IMG/VR virus record: IMGVR_UViG_3300036761_004206
Span: 1 to 59,479 of that record
Source of the DNA: a virus
Strand: one strand, 5' to 3'
Length of the DNA: 59,479 nucleotides
Each line of letters starts with the position of its first letter. Position 1 is the stretch's first letter. Below the pieces are notes generated by a model, which was not told the origin of the DNA, did no database searches, and worked only from the letters and a program-made list of their open reading frames with translations. This document shows positions 42,725 through 50,582 of the stretch, in pieces. The translations under genes and the position numbers were made by a program.

Positions 42725-42987
42725 CGTTGATTTTTGGCTCGTTGGGGATAGTTTTTTATCTATTTTTAATGCCTTTTGTGGGTGGTTGGTCATTCTTCCT
42801 GGGTGGTATAAATGCTTTAGCTGATTACAACCCCGAATTCGATGAACTAAAGAAAAAGCACACTGCTATTTTGGATATAATCCTTGGCAGTGTGCTTTTA
42901 TTATTTTTTAATGGTTTATTTTGGTTTGTGGTGTGGCCTCTAGTTGTATCCTTTTATAATCTTAATTTACCAATATTTTCATGGTAG
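42715..42987 (+). CDS. Small membrane protein, 90 aa
   Basis: Starts inside the end of the SpoVR gene (10-base overlap). Two hydrophobic parts, residues about 5-30 and 55-80 (LGSVLLLFFNGLFWFVVWPL), are consistent with two or three membrane helices around a polar loop. A terminator-like hairpin lies within the gene. It could be a membrane partner of the PrkA/YeaH/SpoVR set or an unrelated membrane protein. Confidence 0.62.
   Translation: MDVTLIFGSLGIVFYLFLMPFVGGWSFFLGGINALADYNPEFDELKKKHTAILDIILGSVLLLFFNGLFWFVVWPLVVSFYNLNLPIFSW
42854..42899 (+). terminator. Terminator-like hairpin inside a coding region
   Basis: A perfect 13-bp stem (42854-42866 with 42887-42899) with a 20-base loop is followed by a T-rich run. 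It lies within the small membrane protein gene. Confidence 0.5.
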
Positions 42988-42989
42988 AG

Positions 42990-42997
42990 TATAAATA
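42990..42997 (+). promoter_or_regulatory. Perfect T4-late-type promoter element TATAAATA
   Basis: The exact octamer TATAAATA lies 17 bases before the start of a virion-type gene, with AAAGGGG in between as the ribosome site. No -35 box is evident, as for T4 late promoters. Confidence 0.65.
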
Positions 42998-43014
42998 ATG
43001 TAAAGGGGATTTTT

Positions 43015-43455
43015 ATGGCCGCAATGAGCAATTATTTGGAAGGGGAACTTATAAACCTTATTTTCCGTACAGCAACTTACTCAAAGCCAGCAACCATAGC
43101 TATTGCTCTTTGTACCGCCGCTCCTACAGATGCCAGTACAGGCGCAACGATACCAGAAGTAGCTAGCGCATTTGGTTATGCAAGAGTAGCATTCGGCCCC
43201 GCAAATGCCAATTGGTCTGCCCCTATAGCTGGTGATGGCACAACTAAAAACGTTACGGCTATAACATTCCCCCAAGCCAGCGGTGGTAGTTGGGGTACAA
43301 TTACCTATGTTGCAATAGTAGATAGTACCACTTATGGTGCTGGTAATATGTTATTCTATGGAGTTTTAACCACGCCTAAAATCATAGATGACATGGATAT
43401 ATTTGCCTTCGCAATTAGTCAGCTAGATATACAAATTGACGGTGTATGTCCTTAA
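43015..43455 (+). CDS. Phage tail-fibre/appendage-type virion protein, 146 aa
   Basis: The layout NYLEGELINLIFRTATYSKP, then IAIALCTAAPTDASTG, FGYARVAF, SWGTITYVAIVD and LFYGVLTTPK matches a common small phage structural family. In that family a start helix is followed by a beta sandwich. AAAGGGG precedes the ATG. It is under a TATAAATA element and convergent with the repeat-protein gene. Confidence 0.75.
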   Translation: MAAMSNYLEGELINLIFRTATYSKPATIAIALCTAAPTDASTGATIPEVASAFGYARVAFGPANANWSAPIAGDGTTKNVTAITFPQASGGSWGTITYVAIVDSTTYGAGNMLFYGVLTTPKIIDDMDIFAFAISQLDIQIDGVCP

Positions 43456-44120
43456 CATCTACGACCTTTATTAATCCTTAAATTTATTGTTTTGGATGAA
43501 TTTATCTTCGGTACATTAATAGTACCGCCAGTCTTCGGTACATTAACAGTGCCGCCAGTCTTCGGTACATTAATAGTGCCGCCAGTCTTCGGTACATTAA
43601 TAGTGCCGCCAGTCTTCGGTACATTGAGGCCAGATTTGACACAGGCATTAGCAGGTTTACTACTCCCCCCACGAATGATCCTAGTGATTGTAGTTTTCCC
43701 AATAAGAATTTTTGCAATAGTTCTAAGTCTTGCAGAAGCACCAGCAAGTTTACCAGGATTGGCTGTAAAAGTAGTAATGCAATGCAGCCTAGCTGTACCA
43801 CCAGAGGTTTTTATTGCATTAGCATCAACATTAGCAACACATAGAAGGTCAGCGTTAGCATTAGCAAACTTCATAGCATTAGCATCAACATTAGCAACAC
43901 ATAGAAGGTCAGCATTCGCATTAGCAAATTTCATAGCATTAGCATCAACATCAGCAACGCAAAGAAGGTCAGCATTCGCATTAGCAAATTTCATAGCATT
44001 AGCTGTAGTGGTGGACACACATAGTAGGTCTGCACTTGAACAATCTTGAACATTTGGAGCGTGGGTGCGCAATGTGCCAGTCCCACAGGTTGTTGGATCA
44101 TGAGTAAGTAAATGTGCCAT
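43452..44120 (-). CDS. Tandem-repeat, probably virion-associated protein, 222 aa
   Basis: The N-terminal half has about 3.6 copies of a 20-residue repeat (DLLCVANVDANAMKFANANA). The C-terminal part has five NVPKTGGT-type 9-residue repeats, then a basic tail. The start overlaps the preceding stop (TAATG), placing it last in a four-gene structural operon. The repeats look like a beta-strand or fibre-like scaffold. The opposite strand is also open here but is explained by the repeats. Confidence 0.68.
   Translation of the reverse strand: MAHLLTHDPTTCGTGTLRTHAPNVQDCSSADLLCVSTTTANAMKFANANADLLCVADVDANAMKFANANADLLCVANVDANAMKFANANADLLCVANVDANAIKTSGGTARLHCITTFTANPGKLAGASARLRTIAKILIGKTTITRIIRGGSSKPANACVKSGLNVPKTGGTINVPKTGGTINVPKTGGTVNVPKTGGTINVPKINSSKTINLRINKGRRC
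43506..43625. repeat. 27-base tandem repeats, about 4.4 copies
   Basis: Units of 27 bases starting at 43506, 43533, 43560 and 43587, nearly identical at DNA level, encode the NVPKTGGT repeats. Confidence 0.9.
43815..44030. repeat. 60-base tandem repeats, about 3.6 copies
   Basis: Units of 60 bases with a few differences each encode the 20-residue LLCVANVDANA repeats. Confidence 0.88.
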
Positions 44121-44914
44121 TATTGCACCGTAGTTGTCCAGACCATGCTTTGGGTTGGCGTAGTGTTAGGTCTTATTACTGTTACATAAACAGTATCACC
44201 AGGGTTTTCCACACCATTATAAAGCAAGGAAATCTGTCCAACCCCATCTGTAGTAGTAAGTCCAAACTGACGACGCAACATCCAATTACTGTTTGTCGCT
44301 ACGCCACTGTCATATGCATCAATAGCAATTTTAACTGTTTCACTGGCGATGGCAGTACAAGTAGAATCCATAAGAACGAATCTTATGTACTCAAACAAGT
44401 AATTTTCTACTTGTTGGTTAACCTCAGTTGGCAATTCTACTGCTGGCAAAAAGACTGTAACTGTTGCCCCAACAGTTGGGTCATAAGACCAAGTGATTGT
44501 ATCACCTTTATGAACTAGAATTGGTATGCGAAATACCCATTTATTGTTTCCAGAACCGCTACGATAAGTTGTTGTTTGGGCTACAGCATTGACTTTAATG
44601 GTGTGTCCTGTGGCTGTTCCGCCTACAATCAGTGCTGGGTCTGCCATCATAGCATCGAAATGCACAGTAATATCTTGGTAGGGCGAAGTCCAATCTCTAT
44701 CACTATCAAGTGTAAACCCTGATGCAAACTGAGGGGTCGTCATTACTCTCATTGAGTTCTTGGGTGAACCGCCAGCAGCAGGCCGACCATTTTGGTTAAT
44801 AGTACCTCGCGCAAACTGACTATCCCACCAAACAGGCAGATTATCTTTACCTAGTACACCTGCGGTTCCGCCGCCTATTATTCTTCCAAGAACTTTTCTA
44901 ACGATTAACCCCAT
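44120..44914 (-). CDS. Probable virion structural protein, 264 aa
   Basis: The sequence is beta-rich and Gly/Thr-rich (GGTATGHTIKVNAVAQTTTY type), with no enzyme motif. It overlaps the neighbours at both ends, within a minus-strand operon whose first gene carries the head-type N-terminal tag. Likely a fibre, decoration or neck component; family not recognised. Confidence 0.62.
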   Translation of the reverse strand: MGLIVRKVLGRIIGGGTAGVLGKDNLPVWWDSQFARGTINQNGRPAAGGSPKNSMRVMTTPQFASGFTLDSDRDWTSPYQDITVHFDAMMADPALIVGGTATGHTIKVNAVAQTTTYRSGSGNNKWVFRIPILVHKGDTITWSYDPTVGATVTVFLPAVELPTEVNQQVENYLFEYIRFVLMDSTCTAIASETVKIAIDAYDSGVATNSNWMLRRQFGLTTTDGVGQISLLYNGVENPGDTVYVTVIRPNTTPTQSMVWTTTVQ

Positions 44915-45780
44915 GCAACATCCACCTCCCCTAAAATGTTAGCACCTGTTGCTGAGCCGAAAAATACCATGAACATTAAGCAACCACCATCGTAGACACG
45001 CTCCAAGCTGGATATTTGATTAACTAAATCACGTTCACCATATGTTAAGACTGTTGGGAGTGGCAATACTGCTAATGGTCTTACTAAGACTAATGCTTCT
45101 AATCCAGTGTTGGCAGCAGAGAATGTTATGTTGGTTAATTGTTGAACCCCGCTATCTCCAGCCATTAATGGCAGGAATGGGCCACCAACGGTGGTTATAA
45201 CACGGGAACCTAATGTGGCTGTAGGAGCAGCCGTGGATACTGTTACGGCCACGGCAGGCGTAGTCGGCATTGTAGCACCAGCATTACCGTCCTGGTCAAC
45301 ATATGTCAAGGTTGTGATGTTACTTGCGGTAGCACCTCCTGCTGCTGCGGCCACTAGAGATATTTGTAATCCGCCCTGACCAATAGTTGTATATCTGTTA
45401 GGTGGTGTGCCATTTGTGAATACCTGAGAGACTGCGGATTGGGTTAAAGGATAATAGCCCACTTGGTCAACTAGCCATATAGTCGGTGGTACAGCACCAG
45501 CGGTAGCCATGCCATTCATATAAATCAGGTCTTTAAAGTCTGGGGATTTATTGCCGCCTGTATAAAGGGAACCTGGGTCTGTATCTACTGTTCTTGCAAA
45601 GTCTAGTGCCGCGCCTGTATAAGTGACGCCAGCGCCAGGCATACCACCAACTGGCCACATGTGATACCAAACGGAAGCTACTGGAGCGGTTGTTGCTGTT
45701 TTGTTGTACGGGCAAATAAGGCGTTTTCCAGCTACGCTCATTTCTGCTGTTAGATCATCTTGGCTTGTAAATCCTGGCAT
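44905..45780 (-). CDS. Probable virion structural protein, 291 aa
   Basis: Ala/Thr/Gly/Val-rich beta protein with MPGFTSQDDLTAEMSVAGKR at the N-terminus and a low-lysine composition typical of capsid or tail proteins. GGGAGAAA precedes the ATG. It overlaps the next gene by 10 bases. The N-terminal 'SQDDLTAE' resembles starts of phage major structural proteins, but no specific family is claimed. Confidence 0.65.
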   Translation of the reverse strand: MPGFTSQDDLTAEMSVAGKRLICPYNKTATTAPVASVWYHMWPVGGMPGAGVTYTGAALDFARTVDTDPGSLYTGGNKSPDFKDLIYMNGMATAGAVPPTIWLVDQVGYYPLTQSAVSQVFTNGTPPNRYTTIGQGGLQISLVAAAAGGATASNITTLTYVDQDGNAGATMPTTPAVAVTVSTAAPTATLGSRVITTVGGPFLPLMAGDSGVQQLTNITFSAANTGLEALVLVRPLAVLPLPTVLTYGERDLVNQISSLERVYDGGCLMFMVFFGSATGANILGEVDVAWG

Positions 45781-45795
45781 TTTATTTCTCCCTTA

Positions 45796-46773
45796 TTAGC
45801 CAACTATTTTTTTCATGGTTGTTCGAATAGACCTGTAATTAGCTAAAGCTTCAATTAAGTTGTGTTCTGGACGCATCATAACATGTTGTTTTCTACTCTG
45901 TAAGATGTTTCCAGCTTCTGTTGGAGTGCCTTGAATCGTTTTAGCTCTGCGAGCATTATCTTCTGGCACAACAGGCTGTCCTCTGGAATTAATGCTGTCT
46001 GCTTTATGCGGCATAGTTCTTGAAGCTGGTCTTTCAGGAACTATATCGTCTGTAGCTGGTTCTGCGGTAATTTCATTTATCGCTTTTGCTAACTGACGAG
46101 CAACGTCCCTGCCATTTGACTCATTAGCTAACCTGGCAGCGATTTCAGCATAGCTTTCAGGCTGGCTTAGAATAATGCTCATCAATGGTTCAAAACCACC
46201 CTTTCTCTTTAATTCCCTTACTAACGTTTCGATAAGAAGTTCATCCTGTTTGATAATTTCAACAGTTTCAATAACTTGCTTTGTGCCGTTAGCATTTTGC
46301 TTTTTCAGGACATATTCTGCGTACTGACCTGTTGGCATTCCCTGCGTCTTCTTAAGGAATTGTTCTGTCTTTGTGTCTTCTGGCGTTGTGTCGTGCATTT
46401 TCTTCATATAAAGAGACTGATCCATAGTCTTTGGATGATAAATCAAGTCCTTTGGACCTTTTTGGCCTAGTGGGTCTTTATAATTACCCTTGACAGGACT
46501 TTTTTCACCTTTTTCGTCAGCAGCGTGTTGAATGCCTGGATCGGTGCCTGGACCCATGTAAGGAACAGGCTTGGTGCCGTCGCCGCCATCTTCAACTTGC
46601 GCAGCTTCGTCTTTAACCTGGAAATTTTTCCAGTTTTTGCCCTTGGTCTGAGCCTTTGGTGGTTTTGGAGCATTTTTACCAGAAGGTCCAGTGTCTGCAC
46701 GCCCGTCTACGTCGGCTTTCTTCTGCACGTCGCCCTTATCGTTCAAATATTCCTTGAATTTGGTGAATGCCAT
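45796..46773 (-). CDS. Tagged head-type protein, 325 aa
   Basis: It begins MAFTKFKEYLNDKG, another form of the shared N-terminal tag. The first 130 residues are Lys/Asp/Pro/Gly-rich and probably disordered. The C-terminal half is helical (ETLVRELKRKGGFEPLMSII). Start 46773 follows GAGGAAA; a longer frame to 46926 crosses the tmRNA and is rejected. It could be a scaffold-like, internal or portal-associated protein (inference). Confidence 0.7.
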   Translation of the reverse strand: MAFTKFKEYLNDKGDVQKKADVDGRADTGPSGKNAPKPPKAQTKGKNWKNFQVKDEAAQVEDGGDGTKPVPYMGPGTDPGIQHAADEKGEKSPVKGNYKDPLGQKGPKDLIYHPKTMDQSLYMKKMHDTTPEDTKTEQFLKKTQGMPTGQYAEYVLKKQNANGTKQVIETVEIIKQDELLIETLVRELKRKGGFEPLMSIILSQPESYAEIAARLANESNGRDVARQLAKAINEITAEPATDDIVPERPASRTMPHKADSINSRGQPVVPEDNARRAKTIQGTPTEAGNILQSRKQHVMMRPEHNLIEALANYRSIRTTMKKIVG

Positions 46774-46802
46774 AATTTTTTCCTCTTTCCGTATATATCC
46801 AT

Positions 46803-46830
46803 TTGACAAAAACATTTTCTGTAGTAATAT
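46803..46830 (+). promoter_or_regulatory. Sigma70-type promoter for tmRNA
   Basis: TTGACA (46803-46808), a 16-base spacer and TAATAT (46825-46830), ending 10 bases before the mature tmRNA 5' end. Confidence 0.7.
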
Positions 46831-46840
46831 ATAGAGTATC

Positions 46841-47195
46841 GGGGGTGACACTGGTTTCGACTCCGTAGCAAGTGGATTGATGTGCAGGCAGTAGTTGGTC
46901 AGCAGGCTACTTAAAAAGCCGACCAAGTTCTACACGCAACTCATAATGAGTATGCTCTAGCGGCCTAATAACCGCTGGTGGACGACAGAAGCGAATGCCG
47001 ATAGCGTCTGGAAGTCCAACGTAAAATTTGGCTGCTCTTTAGAACGGCAACTGTTCTAGAGCTAAGATTAGTTGCAACGGTTAGTATGAGATTTGTTTGC
47101 TGTTCTTATATTAACTTAGATTAAACAACAAACTAAGCCTGTAGAGAGTCAGTTTACTCTACGCGAGGACGCGGGTTCGACTCCCGCCACCTCCA
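46841..47195 (+). ncRNA. ssrA: Transfer-messenger RNA (tmRNA)
   Basis: It rescues stalled ribosomes and tags incomplete proteins. The 5' end GGGGGTGACACTGGTTTCGA and the 3' part (T-arm GCGGGTTCGACTCCCGC, then CACCTCC) pair as a 7-bp acceptor stem with one G-U pair. The tag frame is at 46936-46965 and encodes ATHNEYALAA, followed by two TAA stops (46966-46971); the YALAA end is the standard protease-recognition tail. CCA is not encoded after discriminator A47195. Length is 355 bases. It has its own promoter and terminator. Phage tmRNAs are known but uncommon. Confidence 0.95.
46936..46968 (+). other. tmRNA tag-peptide reading frame
   Basis: The GCA resume codon begins ten codons encoding ATHNEYALAA, followed by TAA TAA. 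The C-terminal LAA matches ClpXP-type degradation signals. Confidence 0.88.
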
Positions 47196-47199
47196 ATTT

Positions 47200-47233
47200 A
47201 AATCCTCCTTACTATAACAGGTAAGGAGGATTT
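47200..47233 (+). terminator. Terminator of tmRNA
   Basis: A 13-bp stem (47200-47212 with 47221-47233) with an 8-base loop is followed by a run of T. Confidence 0.93.
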
Positions 47234-47252
47234 TTTTTATGCAAACAGATTT

Positions 47253-47260
47253 TATATATA
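47253..47260 (+). promoter_or_regulatory. T4-late-like -10 element (leaderless type)
   Basis: TATATATA (7 of 8 to TATAAATA) ends 4 bases before the ATG at 47265; no Shine-Dalgarno sequence. Confidence 0.4.
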
Positions 47261-47264
47261 ATTA

Positions 47265-47528
47265 ATGAGAACTTTTAATGAATTTATAGAATCAATAGAT
47301 TATAACCAGCAGTTGCAACAAATAATGCAACGACAAGAAAGGGAACTTGAACAAGTTAAGATGACAGGTGACATTAATCAGATGATTCAGACAATGGAAC
47401 GTCACGCGGCAGAAATAAAGGAATGGCAGTCTCAACTCGCTCAAATTCGAAATAACTTACCTCCCCGTAATCCGCCACAGCTACCAGATGAACTAAATAT
47501 AGATAAAATTCTTGGGCGAAGACACTAG
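47265..47528 (+). CDS. Small tagged, coiled-coil protein, 87 aa
   Basis: It starts MRTFNEFIESIDYN, the same tag form as in head proteins of T4-like phages. The rest is Gln/Glu-rich coiled coil (QQLQQIMQRQERELEQVK) followed by a Pro-rich end. It lies between the tmRNA and an AAA+ ATPase. Virion role inferred from the tag. Confidence 0.6.
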   Translation: MRTFNEFIESIDYNQQLQQIMQRQERELEQVKMTGDINQMIQTMERHAAEIKEWQSQLAQIRNNLPPRNPPQLPDELNIDKILGRRH

Positions 47529-47536
47529 ACTAATGC

Positions 47537-49366
47537 ATGGTAGTAAAAACAGAAAATCAAGAATTGAATGAAAAGATGGCGATGTCTGGCCAGCGGCCAT
47601 TACGCCATCGTTATAAAGAAAGTAATTGTGAACCGCACACGCGCGTCGATGATGCTGGCGATGCTGAAAGAACCGATTATGGTAAATTAAGTCAATGGAC
47701 CACAGGTGACGGAAAGCGATTTCTCCCCGCAGGCATTACTAAAGAGCAACTCCCGCCTGCCGTCTATGAAATTCACCATTCTGCTCAATTAGGCTTATAT
47801 TTTCAGAAAATTCCTGTCCGCACCGAAGGTTTATTAAGATTCCCACAAACCAATTCTGAGCGAGTCCTGAAAGAAATTGAAACTTTTTGGGACCGTGAGA
47901 ACCTGTTTACTGAATTTTCAATTACTTACAAGCGCGGCATTATTCTATGGGGACCGCCAGGATGTTTGGCTGCGGATACACATATTGCATATGCTTCCTA
48001 CGGGCCTGATGGCAAGAGACGATCTCATAAAGGCGGGACAATAGAAAGGTTGTATCAGGTTTTCAATAGATTGATTGGCAGTGGAAAAGGAAGATATCAA
48101 ATTGCACCAAAAGATTCTGTTTATATGGTTTCTTCTGTGGATGATGAAGGCAGAATATTTAAAAATAAAATAGTTAATGTTGTTTATAGTGGAATTAAAA
48201 AATGTTTCAAACTACGAACTGTTAGCGGATTTGAGATAGAGACAACAAACGATCACAAGTTTTGGAATGGAGATAAATATATTGCCTTAAAGGATTTAAA
48301 AGTAGGGGACATGCTACATGTTCATAAAAATACTATAAAAAACATTTCAGAGCATAATGAAAAAAAACAAAGAAAATATTGGTATGTTAAAAATCACCCA
48401 TGCGCTAGAACCAAAATAATAGATAAATATGCATATAAGGTTTTATCTTTGGCAAGAGCGGTCGTTGAAGCCAAAATGAATAATTTAAAGTTAGATGAAT
48501 ACAAAAATTTATTAAATAGTAATGAATCTATAGAGTTACAATTTCTACCACAAGACGTAGATGTTCACCATAAAGATGAGAATTGTGCCAATGATAGTTT
48601 AGATAATTTAGAAATTTTTAATCACGCAGAACACGCTAAGCATCATGGTATGAATCAGGATTTATATTATATTACCACACCAGATACAATAGAATCTATA
48701 GTAGAAGTGGGAGAAAAAGAAACATATGATATTCAGATGGAGATGCCATATAATAATTTTGTGGCCGCTAATTTTGTAGTTCATAATAGTGGCAAGACCT
48801 GCACTGTCAACCTAATTATGAAGGATGTGGTTGATCGTAACGGTGTTGTAATTAAGTTCACCAATCCTGGTCTTTTTATCGAAGGCATGAGAGTTTTAAG
48901 AGAGATTCAGGCTACAACACCGATTGTTGTTTTGATGGAAGACATTGATTCAATTATCGAGCATTATGAAGAGTCTCCAGTTTTGAACATCCTTGATGGT
49001 GTGGAGAATATTAGCAAGGTGATTTTCTTGGCGACTACGAATTACCCTGAAATGCTTGGACCGCGTATTGTTAATAGGCCATCTAGATTTGACAAGAGAT
49101 TTAAAATTCCATATCCTAATGTCGAATCAAGAACCATGTATTTCAAGCATCTTTGTGGCACTAAGAAGCCAGAAGAATTAAAGATCGACATTAAGAAATG
49201 GGTCAAAGACACTGAAGATTTCAGTATTGCTCACTTGAAAGAATTGTTCGTTGCTGTTATTATTCTTGGCGATGAGTACGCGGAAGCATTAGAAAACCTG
49301 AGCAAGATGAAAGAAAAAATATCTTCCAGTGAAGATATAGACAAGTTGATGGGCTTCAAGAGATGA
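47537..49366 (+). CDS. AAA+ ATPase interrupted by an intein
   Basis: A chaperone-like AAA+ enzyme. The mature extein is 334 aa: an N-terminal unknown domain (residues 1-130), then IILWGPPG joined to SGKT after splicing (Walker A), VVLMEDID (Walker B), VIFLATTNYPE (sensor 1) and NRPSRFDKRFKIPYP with the arginine-finger-like RPSRFD. This resembles FtsH/Cdc48-type AAA modules found in T4-like phages. The start is uncertain because no Shine-Dalgarno sequence precedes 47537; Met14 (47576) is an alternative. Confidence 0.85.
   Translation: MVVKTENQELNEKMAMSGQRPLRHRYKESNCEPHTRVDDAGDAERTDYGKLSQWTTGDGKRFLPAGITKEQLPPAVYEIHHSAQLGLYFQKIPVRTEGLLRFPQTNSERVLKEIETFWDRENLFTEFSITYKRGIILWGPPGCLAADTHIAYASYGPDGKRRSHKGGTIERLYQVFNRLIGSGKGRYQIAPKDSVYMVSSVDDEGRIFKNKIVNVVYSGIKKCFKLRTVSGFEIETTNDHKFWNGDKYIALKDLKVGDMLHVHKNTIKNISEHNEKKQRKYWYVKNHPCARTKIIDKYAYKVLSLARAVVEAKMNNLKLDEYKNLLNSNESIELQFLPQDVDVHHKDENCANDSLDNLEIFNHAEHAKHHGMNQDLYYITTPDTIESIVEVGEKETYDIQMEMPYNNFVAANFVVHNSGKTCTVNLIMKDVVDRNGVVIKFTNPGLFIEGMRVLREIQATTPIVVLMEDIDSIIEHYEESPVLNILDGVENISKVIFLATTNYPEMLGPRIVNRPSRFDKRFKIPYPNVESRTMYFKHLCGTKKPEELKIDIKKWVKDTEDFSIAHLKELFVAVIILGDEYAEALENLSKMKEKISSSEDIDKLMGFKR
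47963..48787 (+). mobile_element. Intein with HNH endonuclease in AAA+ P-loop
   Basis: 275 aa from Cys143 to Asn417, inserted between GPPG and SGKT of Walker A. Splice motifs include a Cys1 start, block-B TTNDHKFW and a VVHN end before Ser. The endonuclease is of the HNH type: VDVHHKDENCANDSLDNLEI followed by NHAEHAKHH. It is unrelated to the LAGLIDADG inteins in the window. Confidence 0.9.
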
Positions 49367-49683
49367 AAAACTTTCTGAACAAGTGCCTTAAACTACTCGG
49401 TTTATTCTGGTCCTTCGTTCTCTTGTTTATCATCGCCAGTTGCTTAGAGGGACTTGTTCTTTCATATTTATGGGCATGGTTCGTAGTCCCATTGGGGCTG
49501 CGTCCAGTTTCCATCATCCATGCCATAGGCATATGCGTGTTATTAGATTTCGTCATGTATACTTACGGTGATTATAGAAATAGTGAATCTGCTAGTTTAA
49601 GCTCTTGCTTGGCTTATATCCTTATCAGACCTATAGTTGCAATGACTGTAGGCGCAGCAGTACATTATGGAATGGTTCTATGA
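49363..49683 (+). CDS. Membrane protein, 106 aa
   Basis: Three likely membrane helices: residues about 8-30, 35-62 and 80-103. It overlaps the AAA+ stop by 4 bases and the following SLOG gene by ATGA. It has no enzyme motif. It may be an anchor, a spanin-like or lysis-related factor, but there is no specific evidence. Confidence 0.7.
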   Translation: MKNFLNKCLKLLGLFWSFVLLFIIASCLEGLVLSYLWAWFVVPLGLRPVSIIHAIGICVLLDFVMYTYGDYRNSESASLSSCLAYILIRPIVAMTVGAAVHYGMVL

Positions 49684-50126
49684 AAATAATGATAAGTGGT
49701 CACAGGAAAGAAAAACTGACTGCTTACTCTCAAGAATGGATCATCCTTGCGATTGATGCTATGGTTCATCAATTGTATCAAGATGGCTTCATGTCCTGCG
49801 GACTTTCTGGTATGGCTAGCGGAGTAGACTTGTGGTTTTGTGAAGCTTGTACATCTGCTGGTATTCCTTATATTGCATATATTCCGTTTGCAGGACAAGA
49901 ACTTCTTATGTTAGAGGAAGATGCTATTTTAAGAGATAAGTTAATTAAGAATGCCATTGGCGTTAAACAGGTTCGTAATCGAGTTATGGTTGAAGAGTGT
50001 CAGAAGGCGATTGTTGTGTGGGATGGCAATAAGGGTGGTACTCATAATTGTTTTCAGCAACTGATAGAAGCTAAAAAAGATATTTGGTGGCTTAATCCCG
50101 TTAAAGAGAGGATGTTCTTGGTATGA
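49680..50126 (+). CDS. SLOG-fold (YpsA/DprA-like) nucleotide-binding protein 1, 148 aa
   Basis: It starts at 49680 overlapping the previous stop. MKIMISGHRKEKL and CGLSGMASGVDLWFCEA are the SLOG phosphate-binding elements of the YpsA/DUF1273 type, followed by IPYIAYIPFAGQE and KAIVVWDGNKGGT. SLOG domains bind nucleotides or nucleotide-derived signals; some occur in defence systems. It overlaps the second SLOG gene by 4 bases. Confidence 0.78.
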   Translation: MKIMISGHRKEKLTAYSQEWIILAIDAMVHQLYQDGFMSCGLSGMASGVDLWFCEACTSAGIPYIAYIPFAGQELLMLEEDAILRDKLIKNAIGVKQVRNRVMVEECQKAIVVWDGNKGGTHNCFQQLIEAKKDIWWLNPVKERMFLV

Positions 50127-50536
50127 AACTAGCAATCGTTGGAAGTCGTGAATTCAAAAACGAAAACAAAGTACGAAAACTTCTGGAACTTTACATCAAG
50201 CAATATGGCTTCGAAAATGTAACAGTTGTCAGTGGTGGCTGTCCAGATGGTGCAGATTTTTTGGCACGCAAAGTCGCTCTGGATATGGGATTAGATTACG
50301 TCGAATTTCCACCGAAACATCGTCCCCATAATCCCTATTGCATTTGTCCCGCCAATGAATATAATATGCCCTATCACGTTTCCAACTTCTTTGTCCGAAA
50401 CAGCCAAATCGCAGAACACTGTGAGCATTTAGTTGCCTTTACTATCAAGGGTGTTCGTTGTAATGGAACAATGGATACAGCGACAAAAGCGAAAAAGATG
50501 GGGAAAAAAGTTTTTGTTTATGAAGATGGAAAATGA
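50123..50536 (+). CDS. SLOG-fold nucleotide-binding protein 2 (YspA-like), 137 aa
   Basis: MKLAIVGSREFKN, VVSGGCPDGADFLARK and the C-terminal GTMDTATKAKKMGKKVFVY match small YspA-type SLOG proteins. It includes HRPHNPYCICPANEY, a Cys/His-bearing insert. Two SLOG proteins in tandem suggests a paired function, perhaps sensing or sequestering a nucleotide signal. Confidence 0.78.
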   Translation: MKLAIVGSREFKNENKVRKLLELYIKQYGFENVTVVSGGCPDGADFLARKVALDMGLDYVEFPPKHRPHNPYCICPANEYNMPYHVSNFFVRNSQIAEHCEHLVAFTIKGVRCNGTMDTATKAKKMGKKVFVYEDGK

Positions 50537-50582
50537 TATTGATTTTTATTTTCTGGCGCGGTATTCTCTCGTAGAGGTAAAA

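Noticed and set aside
43506-44030. Could the repeats be a CRISPR array?
   Set aside because: Units abut directly with no variable spacers and are in-frame coding repeats.
43492-44049. Plus-strand 185-codon frame through the tandem repeats
   Set aside because: Repeat-length multiples of three keep it open. The minus frame is coupled to the operon start at 44120 and has better context.
46774-46926. N-terminal extension of the tagged protein gene across the tmRNA
   Set aside because: It would run through the tmRNA 5' end; ATG 46773 has a good ribosome site and the tag.
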